From Dipteris shenzhenensis (Eukaryota > Polypodiophyta > Polypodiopsida > Gleicheniales), in assembly GCA_047967505.1 (NCBI GenBank), contig CM106541.1: a DNA stretch of 64,000 nt; one strand, written 5' to 3'. Under the pieces are notes generated by a model. That model was not told the origin of the DNA. It did no database searches and was given only the letters and a program-made list of their open reading frames with translations. Below, piece by piece: positions 10,203 to 23,008 of the stretch. A program made the translations under genes and the position numbers. How positions within the stretch are numbered: position 1 is the first letter of the stretch; each line of letters starts with the position of its first letter.

Positions 10203-10490
10203 ATGAGTGATTGGCTTGGTGGTTGAGGGAAATCTCATGGAGGATACGATGTGGGTTCAAGCCCCACTTCACGGCATTATTTTTGGACTTGGAAATGGAC
10301 TGGGCGGCCTCCATATGCTATGTAGCCTCCAATGACTCATGTGAAAAGGGGATCTTGGAGGAATGCTCCAAAAGGGATCTGCTCCACACCTCCTACTACT
10401 CCTTGTGGAGCAATGCAAGCTCATGTGGTCTAAGGTGTCACTTCAATGGCTTCCGGAGTTGCAACAATTTGAATCCTCAAGAGGGGAGTA
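10203..10490 (+). mobile_element. tRNA-derived SINE
   Basis: RNA polymerase III boxes are visible: box A TGGCTTGGTGG at 10212-10222 and box B GGTTCAAGCCC at 10254-10264, with tRNA-like spacing. A body of about 200 bp follows and runs out into an AG-rich stretch near 10490. The head resembles plant SINEs (TGG-TTAGTGGTTGAG...GGTTCRAAYCC). The 3' end is set approximately. Confidence 0.65.
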
Positions 10491-13400
10491 GAGAGGAAGA
10501 GAGAGAAAGGGAAGAAGGAGGAGGGGAGAAGTGGAGCAAGAAGGGGGAAGGGGTTGAGAGGCATTCACAAAGGCGAGAGCATGGCAATGTTCTTAGATGC
10601 TTTTTTTAAATTACTTCAACATGCACACTAATATTCACCATTTGAGGTGCCCAATCTGATCTTAAATTTTAAAGTTTATCCTCTTGAAACTTGGAGCTCT
10701 TTCTCATAGGTTATTCAAAATCTCTTGCACATTTACAACTTGAGACCGAAAGTCAACTTTCTAGCTTTTATGCATAGCACCTTTTAAAGGGAGGGCCAAC
10801 CCTTATCCTCCTTACCACTGTCCATGTTTTTCATGTTACAAGCACTTGGCCATGCCCAGGCGGGATTCCATTCCTATTCTAGTCTTTCCTCCACTCTACC
10901 TCCTGGGGTTTAACATGCCCCCCTTCTTGTTGTTGATCAAAATCCTTGGATCAAGTTGTGCAAAGAAGGCCTATTGTCAGCATTGATTGCACGAGAGAGT
11001 GGTGGTCAAAAAGCCTTTGTGAGATTCGACAAAAAGGGAATCGAGGCTCCCAAAAATGGGTGTCATTCATTTCCTCGAACTCGAAGGTACATGCAGATGA
11101 TCTATTTGAAACTAAGCCCTTCATCCATGTTGAACACAATCTCATGGCGGATATTTAGAGTCCTCTTTTCAAGGGTTGGGTGCTAAAAGGAATGCCCATA
11201 ACAAGATGATTAGGAGGCAGAAGTAATGGATCGAGGCGACCACAATCAAATCAAGGACTTCTTCATATTTGTCGATGTAGTCCTTCATTTGTGCTAGAAG
11301 TCTTTCATTTGTGCTGTAAGTCAATAAGCTGTGCCAACGGGGGGAAAGTTAAATATATGACATTAGAGTCACTCTCCCACATTTCTCAAAAAACAAACCA
11401 TTTCCATCTACAGAGCACCAGCATATATGTTGGATGAATACAGTGGGAGCGGCAAGCATTACAATAGTGACACCAAAATTCATGCTTCTTCAAAAATGGC
11501 ACCCTCTAAGCAAGCTAAATTCATGATGTTGCATAAGTAGTTGGCACCGTGTTGGGATCCAGCTCTTCATAACCACCTTTGTCTTCTAGTCTATGGCTGG
11601 CCTCCCACTTGTGGAATGTCCACTCAATGAATGCTATAAGCACTTGGACTTCCATGATGTCCATGGCCTCTAGGTCAAAGCTTTGTAACTTGCCCTTCCA
11701 CAGGCTGAGATTTGTTAGGTCCTCAAAAGGTCAACACTTATGCAAGACCTGGTACCACTTAGGATCTTTCGCTGGTATGTCTTCGATATGATCCTCGCCA
11801 TTCAGCTCTATGGAAGGCTATTATTATTGGGGGGGATCTTTAGTAGGCACAAATGTGGGCCGCAAGATGTGTTGGACCTGATCTAGTGTAAAGCCATTGG
11901 GGGCGTCCTGTGTTCACTCGGTGGAAGCATATGCTGACCCCAGGTGTGTGGTGGTGGAGGAGGCTAAGAAGAAGATGGCTGTGTGGAAGAGGGTTGTGTA
12001 GAAGGGGTGGAAGTGGTGGGGTTAGAGAAGTTAAGATCGGTGTTTAAGGGGGGAAGCAGCGGGGCGATAGGGATTATTTTGTGGGTGGGGGAGTTGGGCA
12101 CTGTCGGGGGGGGCTTTGGAATTAAATATAGCTAAGGTAATATTAGTTTCCTCTTCAAACAACGATCGGGGATCAGCCACATCCTGGGTTTCAAAATGGC
12201 TAAAACCTTCATTGAGCATGTGTTGTATAGCTTCTTAGACTTTATTATAGTTCGATAATACTAGGGTATTGCACCACTCCGTGAGCCAAAAGATGGTGGT
12301 AAGTTTTTTGGGCTTCCTCTCTACCACATTCGCGGAGCCACCCGAGGTCTTCGGCCATAGAATGTGGGATGCATGCCTAGGTAGGGAGGTCACTAGGCTT
12401 AGATAATTCTAAAATTTCAAGTCAACAGGAAAAAGTGAGGACTCTAGTAAGCATCTGCACCAACTATGAAAATTTAGAATTATAGGGTGTAGAGGGAGAT
12501 GACGCATATCATGGTCCTCTTCAAACTTAAGATTGCCGCCGCTAAAAAAGGCCTTTATGAGGATGCGATGTGCATGAATGGAGTGGTAGTAGAGGGGGAA
12601 GGGGATTAGTGAGATCTAAATGGTATTGAATGGAAGAAATCCTAAGGATATTGAAGTGAAAGTGGAAGGTGTCTTCCATTGTGCGTGGCTCTAGTGCGTG
12701 AGATGCTTCCAAAACCTGGTCATACTCTACCTCCCTCTGACTTTCCATTTCGACTTCCACGATCGACTGGCTACGTGTTAGCTTGAGCTAATTGTAAAGT
12801 TGTTTGTATTTCTCCAATTACTCCGATTGGAGGTGTGCAAGGCTTCGATTAGGCGATGCATGGCCTTCTAGGTCTTCTCTGCCTCTTGTCAATATTGCTC
12901 AATGGCATGTTCAGCTTCTCCCATCTATATGAATAGCGTGTTGGCCCTGGTTATCTCCGCCAATAATTCATGCTCGAGTGCCTCGTTTTGTTTCTACAGG
13001 GCTATGAGACCAACTTCTTGATTTGTGCGCCATCTCTTCTAGGCTTTCACCCATGTCTTACAAGCTAATAATATGACCATGTACAAGTTGGAGCTCTTTG
13101 GTCAGGCGATGGATCCGCTCTCTATCATGGGCCACCATGGTTGAGGCTTTCGTATTTACCTCATGCTCCCTTTTGTAGATGTTATGTGTAATGTGGACCC
13201 CCTAGACCAAGAAGTCCATGAATCAATCCTCCATTAGCTCGGCATGCGCTGGTGCCTGCTACTGCAACTATTGATATTATGATGGTGACCCATAGGCAGG
13301 GTTTGTGCAGTGGTTGAGGGCTTCCTGTACATCAATCTAGTTGGTGGCAGAGGGCTTTCTATATATCAACCCAATTGGTGGGGTAGAGGGTCCGACGACG

Positions 13401-13855
13401 GCTTCTCTAATTTGGTCCTTGCCCTTGAGAGATGAAAGTAAAGAGACAATCTACCTCGAAAAATTCAGGATGGGCTGTTGAGGTTGAGTCTTTGTTGGGC
13501 CAGCCAGGTCTTCAAAATCAAGAGTATCATCATATAAAACTGTTCCCCGATATGGTCATCCCCTTGCGTTGCTCTTGCTGATCCTACTATTGGCCCTGTG
13601 CCTGTGTAGCCATAATCGAGGGGGTGGCCGATTGAGGTGCCATGAGAGGCATTGTAATGCCCTGTTGACCAATGCCTGTGGTCCTTTGTTGAGCCCATTC
13701 GCGCATAATTATCTCCCATTGTGAGGCTATCCTTTCCATCCTGCATTGTCATGCCTCTTCTTCCGCTGATGACACCTATGGGGTTAAAGTTGGCATAATT
13801 CCTTGAGCTATGCAGTAAGCTACCCCATAATGTCATGCAGCCAATGTTCAAAAGA
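10491..13855. other. Unclassified repeat-like DNA, coding-like on minus strand
   Basis: No known domain recognised. Between about 11570 and 13460 the minus strand shows protein-like stretches in changing frames. Examples are 12760-12542 and 12219-12031, plus a Glu/Lys/Arg-rich coiled-coil-like segment around 13200-12800. This suggests a decayed structural gene of an unidentified retroelement. 10491-11560 shows nothing. Confidence 0.35.
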
Positions 13856-15810
13856 CTGTTAAAATACTTGAACTGACTCATGAATGTGCTATCTGAATCT
13901 CTCCAGAACTCAATTCCAAGACAATAGTGCATAAGTCCAAGATCTTTCATGTCGGACTCTGTAGATAAATCTTGTTTTAGTTTTCTGATGAAGCTATCCT
14001 TGCTTCCTGTCACAATCGAATCATCTACGTACAAAAGTGCAATAGTAATGTCTTTCCCTTGAACTTTGTAGTAGAGAGTATGATCTGCATTGGATTTCAT
14101 GTATCCTAGATTAGCAAAATACTTGTCAATTCTGTTGTACCAACTTCTGGGTGCTTGCTTTAAGTTGTAGAGACTTTTCTTGAGATGCTAAACCTTATTC
14201 TCCTTTCCTGGTTCAACATAACTACTAGTTGTTGCATGTAGACTTCATCATCAAGGTAACCATTGAGAAATGCATTCTTGACATCGAGTTGGTACACATT
14301 CCATCTGCTGAGTGTCGCTAGGGATATCAAGAACCATATGGAATCCATCTTTGCTACTACTGGAGCATAAGTCTCATGATAGTCTTGACCATATTGCTAT
14401 GCAAATCCTTTTGCAACTAGTCTGGCTTTGTATCTCTGAATACTGCCATCTGGATTGTACTTCACTTGAAATACCCATTTGTTTGCTATGGCCTTCTTTC
14501 CTAGTAGAAGGTTGCATAATTCCCAAGTATTATTCTTATACAAAGCATCAATTTCTTTATTCATAGTAGTTTGCCATTCTGGCTTGTCTACTGCGTCTTT
14601 GAAGTACACTGGCTCTTTTGTAGCCATGATGGTAGTCACAAAAGCATAGTTGGTGGTTTTTACCTGAATTGCTTTGCCTTTCTGAGCATATGCCAATCTG
14701 GTTGGTGGTTTGCTATCCGTAGTAGATCGTCTGAGCTACTCCCGAGCTGCTGTGGCTCTGCTTGGGGTGTTTCTGGAAATTCTTGCTCTTCTTCATCAAC
14801 ATGTTCTGTAGATGATTGTGAAGTCGATGCTTCTATACTATCTCTTGTGTAGGTGAGGTTTTCCATTCTGATTCCTCATCAAAGATTACATCTCTAGAGA
14901 TAATGACTTTGCGATTAATGGGATCATACAATTTGTATGCTTTGCTTTCTTAACTGTAGCCAACCATGATGCATTTGCCTGACTTTGCATCCGATGTCCT
15001 ACGATGATCATCATGTATGTGGGCATATGCTATGCAACCAAATATGCGAAGATGCCCAATGTGTGGCTTGTGTCTAGTGAATGCTTCATAAGGAGTCATA
15101 CCCTGTATCGGTTTGGTAGGAAGCCGATTAAGCAAATAGTTTGCAGTGGCTATTGCTTCTGCCCAATATTGATTCGGAAGATTCTTCTCACTAAGCATTG
15201 CTCTAGCACTGTCTGCTAAAGTCCCATTCTTCCTTTCAGCTCTTGCATTCTGTTGAGGAGTATCTGCACATGTGAATTGTCTTCGAATGCCGTGATTTTT
15301 GCAAAAGTTCATGAATGCTGAAGACATGTATTCACCTCCTTTACCTGATCTCATGACCTTGATCTTTCTGTTTGTCTGGTTTTCTACCATGGCTTTGAAT
15401 TCTTGAAATCTGGAAAACACTTCAGATTTCTCTTTCAGAAAGTAGACCCAACAATATGTGTTGTAGTCATCAATGAAAAACAAGTAGTAAAGTGAACCAT
15501 TGATGCTGCGGGTCTGGGCATAACCCCATACATCTGTATGTATCAAATTAATAATACCTCATGCACGAAGGTACTTCTGCCAAAGTTGGTTCGCTTTTGT
15601 TCATCGAAGCATCATGCTTCGCAAACCTTTCCAAGAAACTGTATCTTTGGAATCCCAATTGCCATATTCTGATTCCTGAGATCTAACAAGTACTGGAAGT
15701 TGACATGACCATACCTCTTGTGCCATTTTGCAGATAGTGGCATCTGTTGCGGTTGAGCTGACATGGCATGCTTATCTGGTACTGTAGCTAGCATTCTATA
15801 TAAGCATTCT
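13856..15810 (-). pseudogene. Internal Ty1/copia pol fragment
   Basis: The domains lie in order on the minus strand. The GAG-pre-integrase segment with WHKRYGHVNFQYL is at 15794-15612. The integrase core at 15546-14950 has HTDVWG, a GKGGEY block in place of DxGxEF and QQNARAERKN. The RT start, NKWVFQVKYNPDGSIQRYKA, is near 14510-14450. The block WNVYQLDVKNAFLNGYLDDE is near 14310-14250, and LLYVDDSIVTGS with DMKDLGLMHYCLGIEF at 14100-13900. There are several stops and frameshifts, and no LTR, gag, protease or RNase H is attached. The integrase GKGGEY shows a mutated catalytic Asp. RT similarity ends near 13856, where unclassified DNA begins. Confidence 0.85.
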
Positions 15811-16816
15811 TCGTTGACACCTTTGCAAAGAAGCCAAGGTGCGTAATGCCAAAATCAGACAATGAAAGCAAATGGCTTTATTTAAAGCAATAGTAGAACA
15901 CCTAGGCCCGCCCGACCAATGAACTAATAGTAGATCCAACTAGGTTGAGTATCCAATTGTAGGTCCCAAGTACAAGCATCGAGGCACTCGTGGATCCAAG
16001 AGCGAGCCATAACTTCATCTCCCATGAAGTATGGGAAACCCCTAACCCTTAATGTTGCTTCAGTTCGGGTTATCAATGGTCAACTCTTAAATACATTGGG
16101 TTTGTAGACATGAAACTAATTGTTGTTCGCCAAGTGGTAGAGATTCGTTTTTATGTTCTTCCCACAAAGATGATCAATGAATAGATGATCTTGGGAAAGA
16201 CCTGGTGCTATGTTGTAAACTGCCAAATCGACTCAAAAGCTAGACCCACAACTCTTACCTACGAGGGAGAACCGTAGTAATTCTACTCTGTAAAGTACAT
16301 CCACTTCCCCTACAGTACGACCACCTGCAAGAGGTAACGAAATTTTAAACGAAAGCAATTCCAAAGATCCAGAGGCCTCTAGCACCCCCTAGTCCGATCC
16401 TTAGAAGGAAATCCATCCCAATGCAGCTCGAAGTTCTAATCTCGATAAAGGCAAACCCTTGCTACAAAACTACTCTCCCACCTCTACTTCCCATGCCCAA
16501 TGCTATGAGCACCAACCCGAGATTCTGTGAACTATGGGTGCACAAGGCCGTCCCTCGTGCACAATGCTATGCTGACAAAGGACAACAGCCTTGGAAGATC
16601 GAAACTGTGGAAGGGTTTCCGACCCCTTCTTGCTTTGCGCCAACATGAGAAATTCCATCAAGGAGTGGGGCTCGATGTCTCCAATCGCCTCACCTGCAAG
16701 GACAAATTCCAACACTCCGCAGGTGGAAATTTCAAAAGATTTGGGTTGCAACAAGGCCCTTGGAAGCCCAAGGCTACTATAAAGGTGAGTGATACATTTG
16801 GGTTCCAAAGCTTCCA
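15811..16816. other. Unassigned stretch
   Basis: No gene or element recognised on either strand. Overlapping short frames at 16421-16823 on both strands have no family resemblance. Confidence 0.35.
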
Positions 16817-17621
16817 ATGACACCTAATACACAACCTCTAGTCGCTAGGATTCATAAGGTAGTAACACAAGAACCTGCATCAACTCTTGATGCAGTCCCA
16901 CAAGAACCTTCCCTCAAGCCTAGCACAATGAACAATTCTATGAGCCCAAGGAATGTCATGATCCCACGTATAATGCAACTCAATGAGAAAGTCGCTAAGG
17001 GCATCGAGGAAGCAACACAAGAACCAGATTCCTAAATGCAGGAGGATAGTTACACAAAGACCTTCCTCCAAGCCTATGCGCACACCATCAAAAGTCACCG
17101 TACATAGGGGAGCACCTGCGGTGTCACCCAGACCTACTTCACCTGTCAAATCAAAGGTCATGGTACCACAAGAACTTGTCCCCTCTTTGAGTACAGCCAC
17201 ACAAGAACCTGCATACTTTTTTCCAAGAGAGGTCCTTGCATCCCCAAGTCTATCCACCACATTCCCCTCCTAGCAGCACCCTCAGCATCAAGAGCCCCCC
17301 CCTCAACATCTATGATAATAGCCATCCCGTCGGATCATCGCCTTACAACCATCCCATCGGATCATTCCCTTACAGCCATCCCATTGGATCGTCACCATAC
17401 TACCATCCTGTCGGATCGTCGGCTTATAGCCATCCCACTGAATCGATGCCTTACAATCATCCTGTCAATGGATAGTCGCCATACAACCATCCCATCGGAT
17501 CATCGCCATACAACCATCCCACCAGATTGTCGCCTTACATCTATCTCGCCATATTATCACCATACTACCATCCCGTCGGATCATTGCCTTAACACTATCC
17601 CCCCGGCCGTTGGGATACTGA
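16817..17621 (+). pseudogene. Proline-rich coding remnant with TQEPA repeats
   Basis: Plus-strand frames at 16817-17035, 16983-17273 and 17236-17475 look like one Pro/Ser/Thr-rich protein broken by frameshifts. The words TQEPA, PQEPS and TQEPD recur. The last part runs into a run of HPxGSSPY nonapeptides encoded by the 27-bp minisatellite. The composition resembles extensin-like or linker sequence, but I do not recognise the gene. The copia LTR at 17622 ends it. Confidence 0.4.
17318..17600 (+). repeat. 27-bp minisatellite, about ten imperfect units
   Basis: The unit is close to CCATCCCRTCGGATC plus RTCGCCTTACAA. The 27-bp period keeps the reading frame, so units encode HPIGSSPYN-like nonapeptides. 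One frame stays open to 17475, where TAG stops it. Beyond 17525 the units degrade. Confidence 0.85.
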
Positions 17622-17974
17622 TGTGAAGAGAGTGGGAGACAAGGAAGGAGTCTCACATGCAGCTTTATCACATACATAATGGGGGAATATACACAAAGGT
17701 GGAGGCTAAAAATAGTTTTCCTCTTCTTAGATGTGAAAGCCAAAAGAACTCTAAGTACAAAAGAATAGGTGAACCCTATATGTGGGTCTCAAACCAAACT
17801 CAGCTAGCTAAGCTGGCATACTAACTGAGCCACTAACTAGAGTACATAGAGATAGCTGTCATCCAACTATTATTCATGGGCAGTGTACCAACCGCATTTG
17901 CACCTAACAAGTCGGTGACATAAATGCACAACGGTCACCCTGGCATATCACGAGTGGAGCTCGATATCTCAACA
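17622..17974 (-). mobile_element. 3' LTR of the copia element (353 bp)
   Basis: On the plus strand the LTR starts TGTGAAGAGAGTGGG and ends GATATCTCAACA, so the ends are TG...CA. It adjoins the polypurine tract on the right. The first ~215 bp match the truncated LTR at 22795-23008. It inserts at the end of the HPxGSSPY minisatellite. Confidence 0.85.
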
Positions 17975-20900
17975 CTCCCCCTCAAGCTCAATCTTAGTTC
18001 CTGCACACCAAGCAGGTCTTTGAACTTGCGCAGCTTCTCTGTGCCCAATGCCTTCGTGAATATGTCAGCTACCTGATCCTCTGTGCTGACATAAACTAGA
18101 TCAATAAAACCTACTAGAACCTTCTTCCACACATAGTGATAATGCACCTCAATGTGCTTTGTTCTAGCATGATAGACTGGGTTATTTGCCAAGTGTATAT
18201 TGGTCATGTTGTCACAATAAATGACAATTGGCCCATCTGTAGACTGATGTATATCATAAAGTAGCTTATGCAACCAAGTTGCCTCACATGCAGCCATTGC
18301 TGCACCCCTATACTCAACCTCTATGCTCGACAAGGCAATTGTAGGCTGTTTCTTGCTGCTCCAAGTGACTGCAACACTCCCAAAAGAGAACACATATCCA
18401 CTGGTAGATCGTTTATCAAAAATACTATTAGCCCAATCAGCATCAGTGTATCCATGCAACTGTATTTGAACCCCAGTCTCACAAAATAGTCCATACTGCA
18501 ATGTGGACTTCACACACCTCAGTATGCGTCTAGCCGCATCCAAATGTGGTTTCCTTGGAGGGAGCCTGCATAAACTGACTTACCAAACCAACAGCATAGC
18601 TCAAATCTGGCCTAGTAATAGTCATATAAATCAAACTTCCTACTATGCATCTATACATAGTAGGGTCTTCCAAAAGCTTACTTGCATCTACGCTCAGCTT
18701 CACATTCTGCTCCAAAGGAACTGAAATATGCTTACAACCTGTCATCCCATATTTGGATAGCATGTCCAATCCATACTACCTCTGTAAGAGCCATATCCCA
18801 CTTGTGGATCTAATCACCTCAATGCCCAAGAAGATAGCTCTCCCAAATCCTTCATCTCAAACTTCTGCTTCAATAGCATTTTCACATAAAGGATATCTTC
18901 ATTACTATCACCTGTGATGATCAAATTATCAACATAAATGACAAGCAGCATAATGCCTTTCTCTGTTTTTCTCACAAAGTGAGAAATCTGCCTTGGAAAT
19001 CTGAAAGCCAATAGTGACAAGATACTGTCCTATCTTGTCAGACCATGCTCTGGGTGCTTGCTTTAAGCCATACAAGGCTTTCTTCAACTTGCAAACAAAC
19101 TCAGGATGACTAGCATGAACATAACTTGGTGGCTGCTCCATATAGACCTCTTCTTGCGAATCACCATGCAAGAAAGCATTCTTTACATCCATCTGATGTA
19201 AAGACCATCCCTTTGATGCAGCCATAGCAATGACTGCTCTTACGGTTGCCATCCTTGCAACGCGACTGAATGTTTCTTCATAATCAATGCCATATGCCTG
19301 TGCATACCCCTTGACAACTAATCTTGCCTTGTATCTGTTCACAGAACCATCTGCATTGTGCTTCACCTTATAAACCCACTTGCAGCCAATCGCATTCTTG
19401 TCTTAAGGCAATCCCATGTAGCATTTGCTTCCAAGGCATCCATTTCTTCATCCATGGCTTTCTCCTGTTTTTCTTTTCCCATGGCTTGCTCAAAAGAAGT
19501 GGGTTCTGGTTCATGTATCACTTTGAAGGCATAGTGAATGGCTATAAATCTATCATATTTCAGCAGCCTATCCACAGGATACCTAGCTCTAGTAGACCTA
19601 CGCAAAATAGGCTCACTACCAGGTGCTCTCAAAACATCCCTTGTCTTCCTTACTCCAGGTGTAACAACAGAAGGAATACGCAACTCATCATTAAGGCTCT
19701 GTTCTGAGCCACTGGATTCACCATCCACATAAGAGTAACCTGCATTCACATCAACCATGGGTTGATCCACTTTCTCTTTTCCTTTTTGTGATACTTGCAT
19801 ACCACTATTTGCATTGCTTTGAGGAGACCCTCCTGATCTCAATCTGCCTGTCCATGGCAAAGTATGTGAACAACTGCTAGAGGACACTATAGGTCCACTA
19901 ATACTTTGTGATTGCTACTGTGAATTCTGTGCAACATTACCATTTTGTGCATCTACATCATCAATCACATTTACTGGTTTATACCAGCTGCTCATCTCAT
20001 AAAAAACATCTCTACTCACTGTAAACTTATGAGTAGAAGGGTTATAGCATCTATACCCTTTCTGCTGCAAAGAATAACCAATAAAGATGCACTTCTCAGC
20101 TTTTGGATCCAACTTGGATCTCAACTCATCTGGCACATGAACATAGGCAATGCAACCAAAAACTTTCAAATGAGAAATATCTGGTTTCCTACTAGTATAT
20201 CTCTCCTCTGGCATCATGCCATGTATTGTTACAGTGGGAATCCTGTTCATTATGTAGACTATTGTAGCAACTGCTTCAGCCCAATAATAATCTGGCAGGT
20301 CTTTTTCATTGAGCATGGCACGAGATACCTCTCTAATATGCCTGTTTCTCCTTTTTGCAAGTGCATTTTGTTGTGGGGTATGACTACATGAATATTGCTA
20401 CTTTATGCCATGCTCCTGTAGGAAACTTGCAAACTCATTTGAGAGGTACTCTCCCCCTCCATCTGACCGTAGGCATTTTATTTGCATGCCTGTTTCTTTT
20501 TCAACCATAGCTTTAAAAGCTTTGAAATGCCCAAGCACCACTTTTCTTTTTCGTAAAATACGCCCAAACTTTTCTGCTGAGTCATCAATAAAAGTGACAA
20601 AATAATGACAGCCTCTAATAGATGTAGCTTTAGTAGTCCACACATCAGAGTGGATTCATTCCAATGGCCTCTTACTCTCTTGAACATGTCTAGGAAATGG
20701 TTTCCTTGCCTGTTTTCCAAATTGACAGGATTCACATACCTTATGCATTTCTGCAACCTTGAACTTAGGTAATCCTGCAATAATATTTTGGGCCTGCATT
20801 AATTTAAGTCGCTGTACATTAACATGACCAATGCGTTTATGCCAAATATCAATATCTGGAACTACACCGATTCCATGTGCAAACATTGCTACACTCAATT

Positions 20901-22246
20901 CAGGCATGTCCGCATCCAATGTAAACATCCTGCCCTTCTTCTTCCCTTTTGCTATCAAGCGACCTTTATTTTTCATATCCTCAACAAAGTATCTATGAGG
21001 ATTAAATCTGACCTGCAAGCCTTGATCAACCATTTGACCAATAGAAACCAGATTCTTGGTGCTATTCGGGACATGAAATACATCAAATAGGTATTTCTTT
21101 TTTCCATCATGCATAGACAAACGAATTTTACCAATTTGCACAATAGGATGTGCAGTATCATCACTAGTCTCCACAAATCCTGGTCTTTCCATTTTCCTTG
21201 CATCCTACATCCATTCTGCATGACCTATCATGTGGTTTGATGCACCTGAGTGAACATACCACACATCATTGCTTTCTTCTACACTTGTCACAGAATTGGT
21301 CATGTGCTGCACCATAAACAGATGCTCATTTCTGTCATCACCCTGTTTACTAGAGGATGATGTCATTTTGCTTTTTATAGCAGTCTTTAACCATATGACC
21401 CATTTTACCACAGTAGTAGCATTCAACATTGTTGTTTGCATTTTGGCCTCTCTGCCATCCACCACGCCCTCTTTGCCTCCCCCTGCCTCTAAAGTTACCA
21501 TGTCCTCCTCCATAGGATTGGTTTTCTTGAATTTACTACATATTCTGATTTCTGCCACGGCCTCCAAATCGCCCTGCTCTACGTCTACCTCTGCCTCTTC
21601 CAGCATTTGAGTAGAAGATAGCTTCTTTTGAAGTTCCTCCTGAAGAAGATGCACCACCATTTCTCTGCTCTTCAGAAATTAGAAGAGCAATCAACTCCTC
21701 AAAATCAGGAAAATTCTCATGGACGGCAATGGATGTTCGGAATTGTGCAAAACCCTTTCCTAGACCATTCAAGGTCACAGAAACTAAATCATCATCTTCC
21801 ACTGGCGACCCAATAGAAGCAAGTGCATCTGCAATCTTCTTCACCTTCATGTGGTAGTCATTGATGCTCATATTTTCTCTCTGCACATTATACAACTCTT
21901 GCTTGAGCTGCATTTTCCTGGCTTGTGTATTTGTGCTATACATTTTTGTTAAAGTATCCCATGCCTCCTTCGGCATGCTTGCATCCTAAATATGCACAAT
22001 CATAGAATCTGAAATACTAATAGACAGCTAGTACATAACTTTTCTGTCTCTCTCATGCCAGCATTTAAATGCCTGCAACTCCTGTTGATTGGGAACATTA
22101 GGAATAACTAGTTTTTGTTCAGCTCCAGTAATGAACTCCCAATAGCCTTTTCCCTTAAGGAAATTCATCATTCTAAACTTCCATGCTTGGAAGTTGTTCT
22201 TGTCAAGCTTTTCAGTGGTAATCTATGAAAGAGCATCAGATGCCAT
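17935..22246 (-). pseudogene. Copia gag-pol, decayed
   Basis: Gag starts at 22246 (MASDALS) and hits TAG at 22225-22223. A further TAG lies at 21988-21986. A CCHC knuckle (CYYCGKMGHMVKDC) is near 21425-21385. The protease motif reads H-S-G instead of D-S-G (codon 21252-21250). The GAG-pre-integrase WHKRIGHVNVQRL is near 20860-20820. The integrase core has HSDVW, LRSDGGGEYLS and an HGMMPEERYTSRKPDISHLK-type tail. RT carries NAIGCKW-VYKVKHNADGS, WSLHQMDVKNAFLHGD and YVDN in place of YVDD (18937-18926). RNase H has YTDADWANS, TISALSS-like TIALSSIEVEYR and VYCDN-type blocks, ending near 17935. Multiple stops and frameshifts make it non-functional. Confidence 0.9.
17975..17991 (-). other. Polypurine tract
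   Basis: On the minus strand the sequence TTGAGGGGGAG precedes the 3' LTR start TGTTGAG. It lies just past the end of the RNase H coding region, as expected for plus-strand priming. Confidence 0.8.
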
Positions 22247-22782
22247 TACAGAACATTGCAAAATATTCTGTCACTGCAAAAAAGCACAACTTCTACCTCA
22301 CAAGGGCAAATCTGCAAAACTGACGAGAGTGGTATTTGACCACACAGTCACTTCCTAGTGACGATTATGCATCAACAGGCAATAAGAATGATTCTGTCAC
22401 TCCCAATAACTCTGCACACAAGCATACGATGTAATTTCTACGATAACTTTTCATCGACCTGTAGAATAGTGGTCGCACAGCAAAAACAAGGCACTTTCTT
22501 GAGTGCCTGCGGAAAACTTCTGCCACCAAAATGGGCCCCGAAATGGCCTCGAATCAAAAAAATAATTTCACCAAGGGCTCCCCCCTTCCCCATAGCATAT
22601 ACTGTCCTCTCGCTACACCGCGAAGGGCATCCCAATTTGAGATAGTGCATTCTTGCACTTTTCGGCTGTGCTACCTGCAAAGATTTGCTCCCAAACTCGA
22701 AAAAAAAGGAAAGCAACACTGATCCTCTTACTAGGACACTGCGAACTTGGTTTGCTTTCTTGAGCTCCTTACCACGAACCTG

Positions 22783-22794
22783 GCTCTGATACCA
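22783..22794 (-). other. Primer-binding site of the copia element
   Basis: TGGTATCAGAGC on the minus strand abuts the 5' LTR, indicating an initiator Met tRNA primer. A second copy created by the tandem duplication lies at 31887-31898. Confidence 0.85.
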
Positions 22795-23008
22795 TGTGAA
22801 GAGAGTAGGAGAGAAGGAAGGAATCTCACTTGCAGCTTTCTCACATACACAATGGGGGAATATACACAAAGGTGGAGGCTGAAAATAGTTTTCCTCTTCT
22901 TAGTTGTGAAAGCCAAAAGAACTCTAAGGACAAAAGAATAGGTGAACCCTAAATGTGGGTCTCAAACCAAACCCAGCTAACTAAGGTGGCATACTAACTA
23001 AGCCACTA
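22795..23008 (-). mobile_element. Truncated 5' LTR of the copia element
   Basis: This matches the first ~215 bp of the 3' LTR (17622-17974). Similarity stops at AGCCACTA (about 23008), and the remaining ~140 bp with the outer terminus are absent. The break is shared by the second duplication copy (31899-32112), so it predates the duplication. Confidence 0.8.

Larger units (their letters stand above)
17622..23008 (-). mobile_element. Nearly complete Ty1/copia element
   Basis: On the minus strand the order is truncated 5' LTR (22795-23008), primer-binding site (22783-22794), gag, protease, integrase, RT and RNase H (about 22246-17935), polypurine tract (17975-17991) and 3' LTR (17622-17974). 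The two LTRs differ at roughly one base in ten over the compared start, so the insertion is old. The missing outer end of the 5' LTR prevents a check of the target-site duplication; the left flank is ACTGA. The outer 5' LTR is replaced by the LTR element starting at 23009. Confidence 0.9.

Noticed and set aside
10205-10270. A true tRNA gene
   Set aside because: Box A and box B are present, but the sequence does not fold into an acceptor stem and continues into a SINE body.
17318-17600. CRISPR-like array
   Set aside because: Units are contiguous and imperfect, with no unique spacers, in a plant nuclear context. It is a coding minisatellite.
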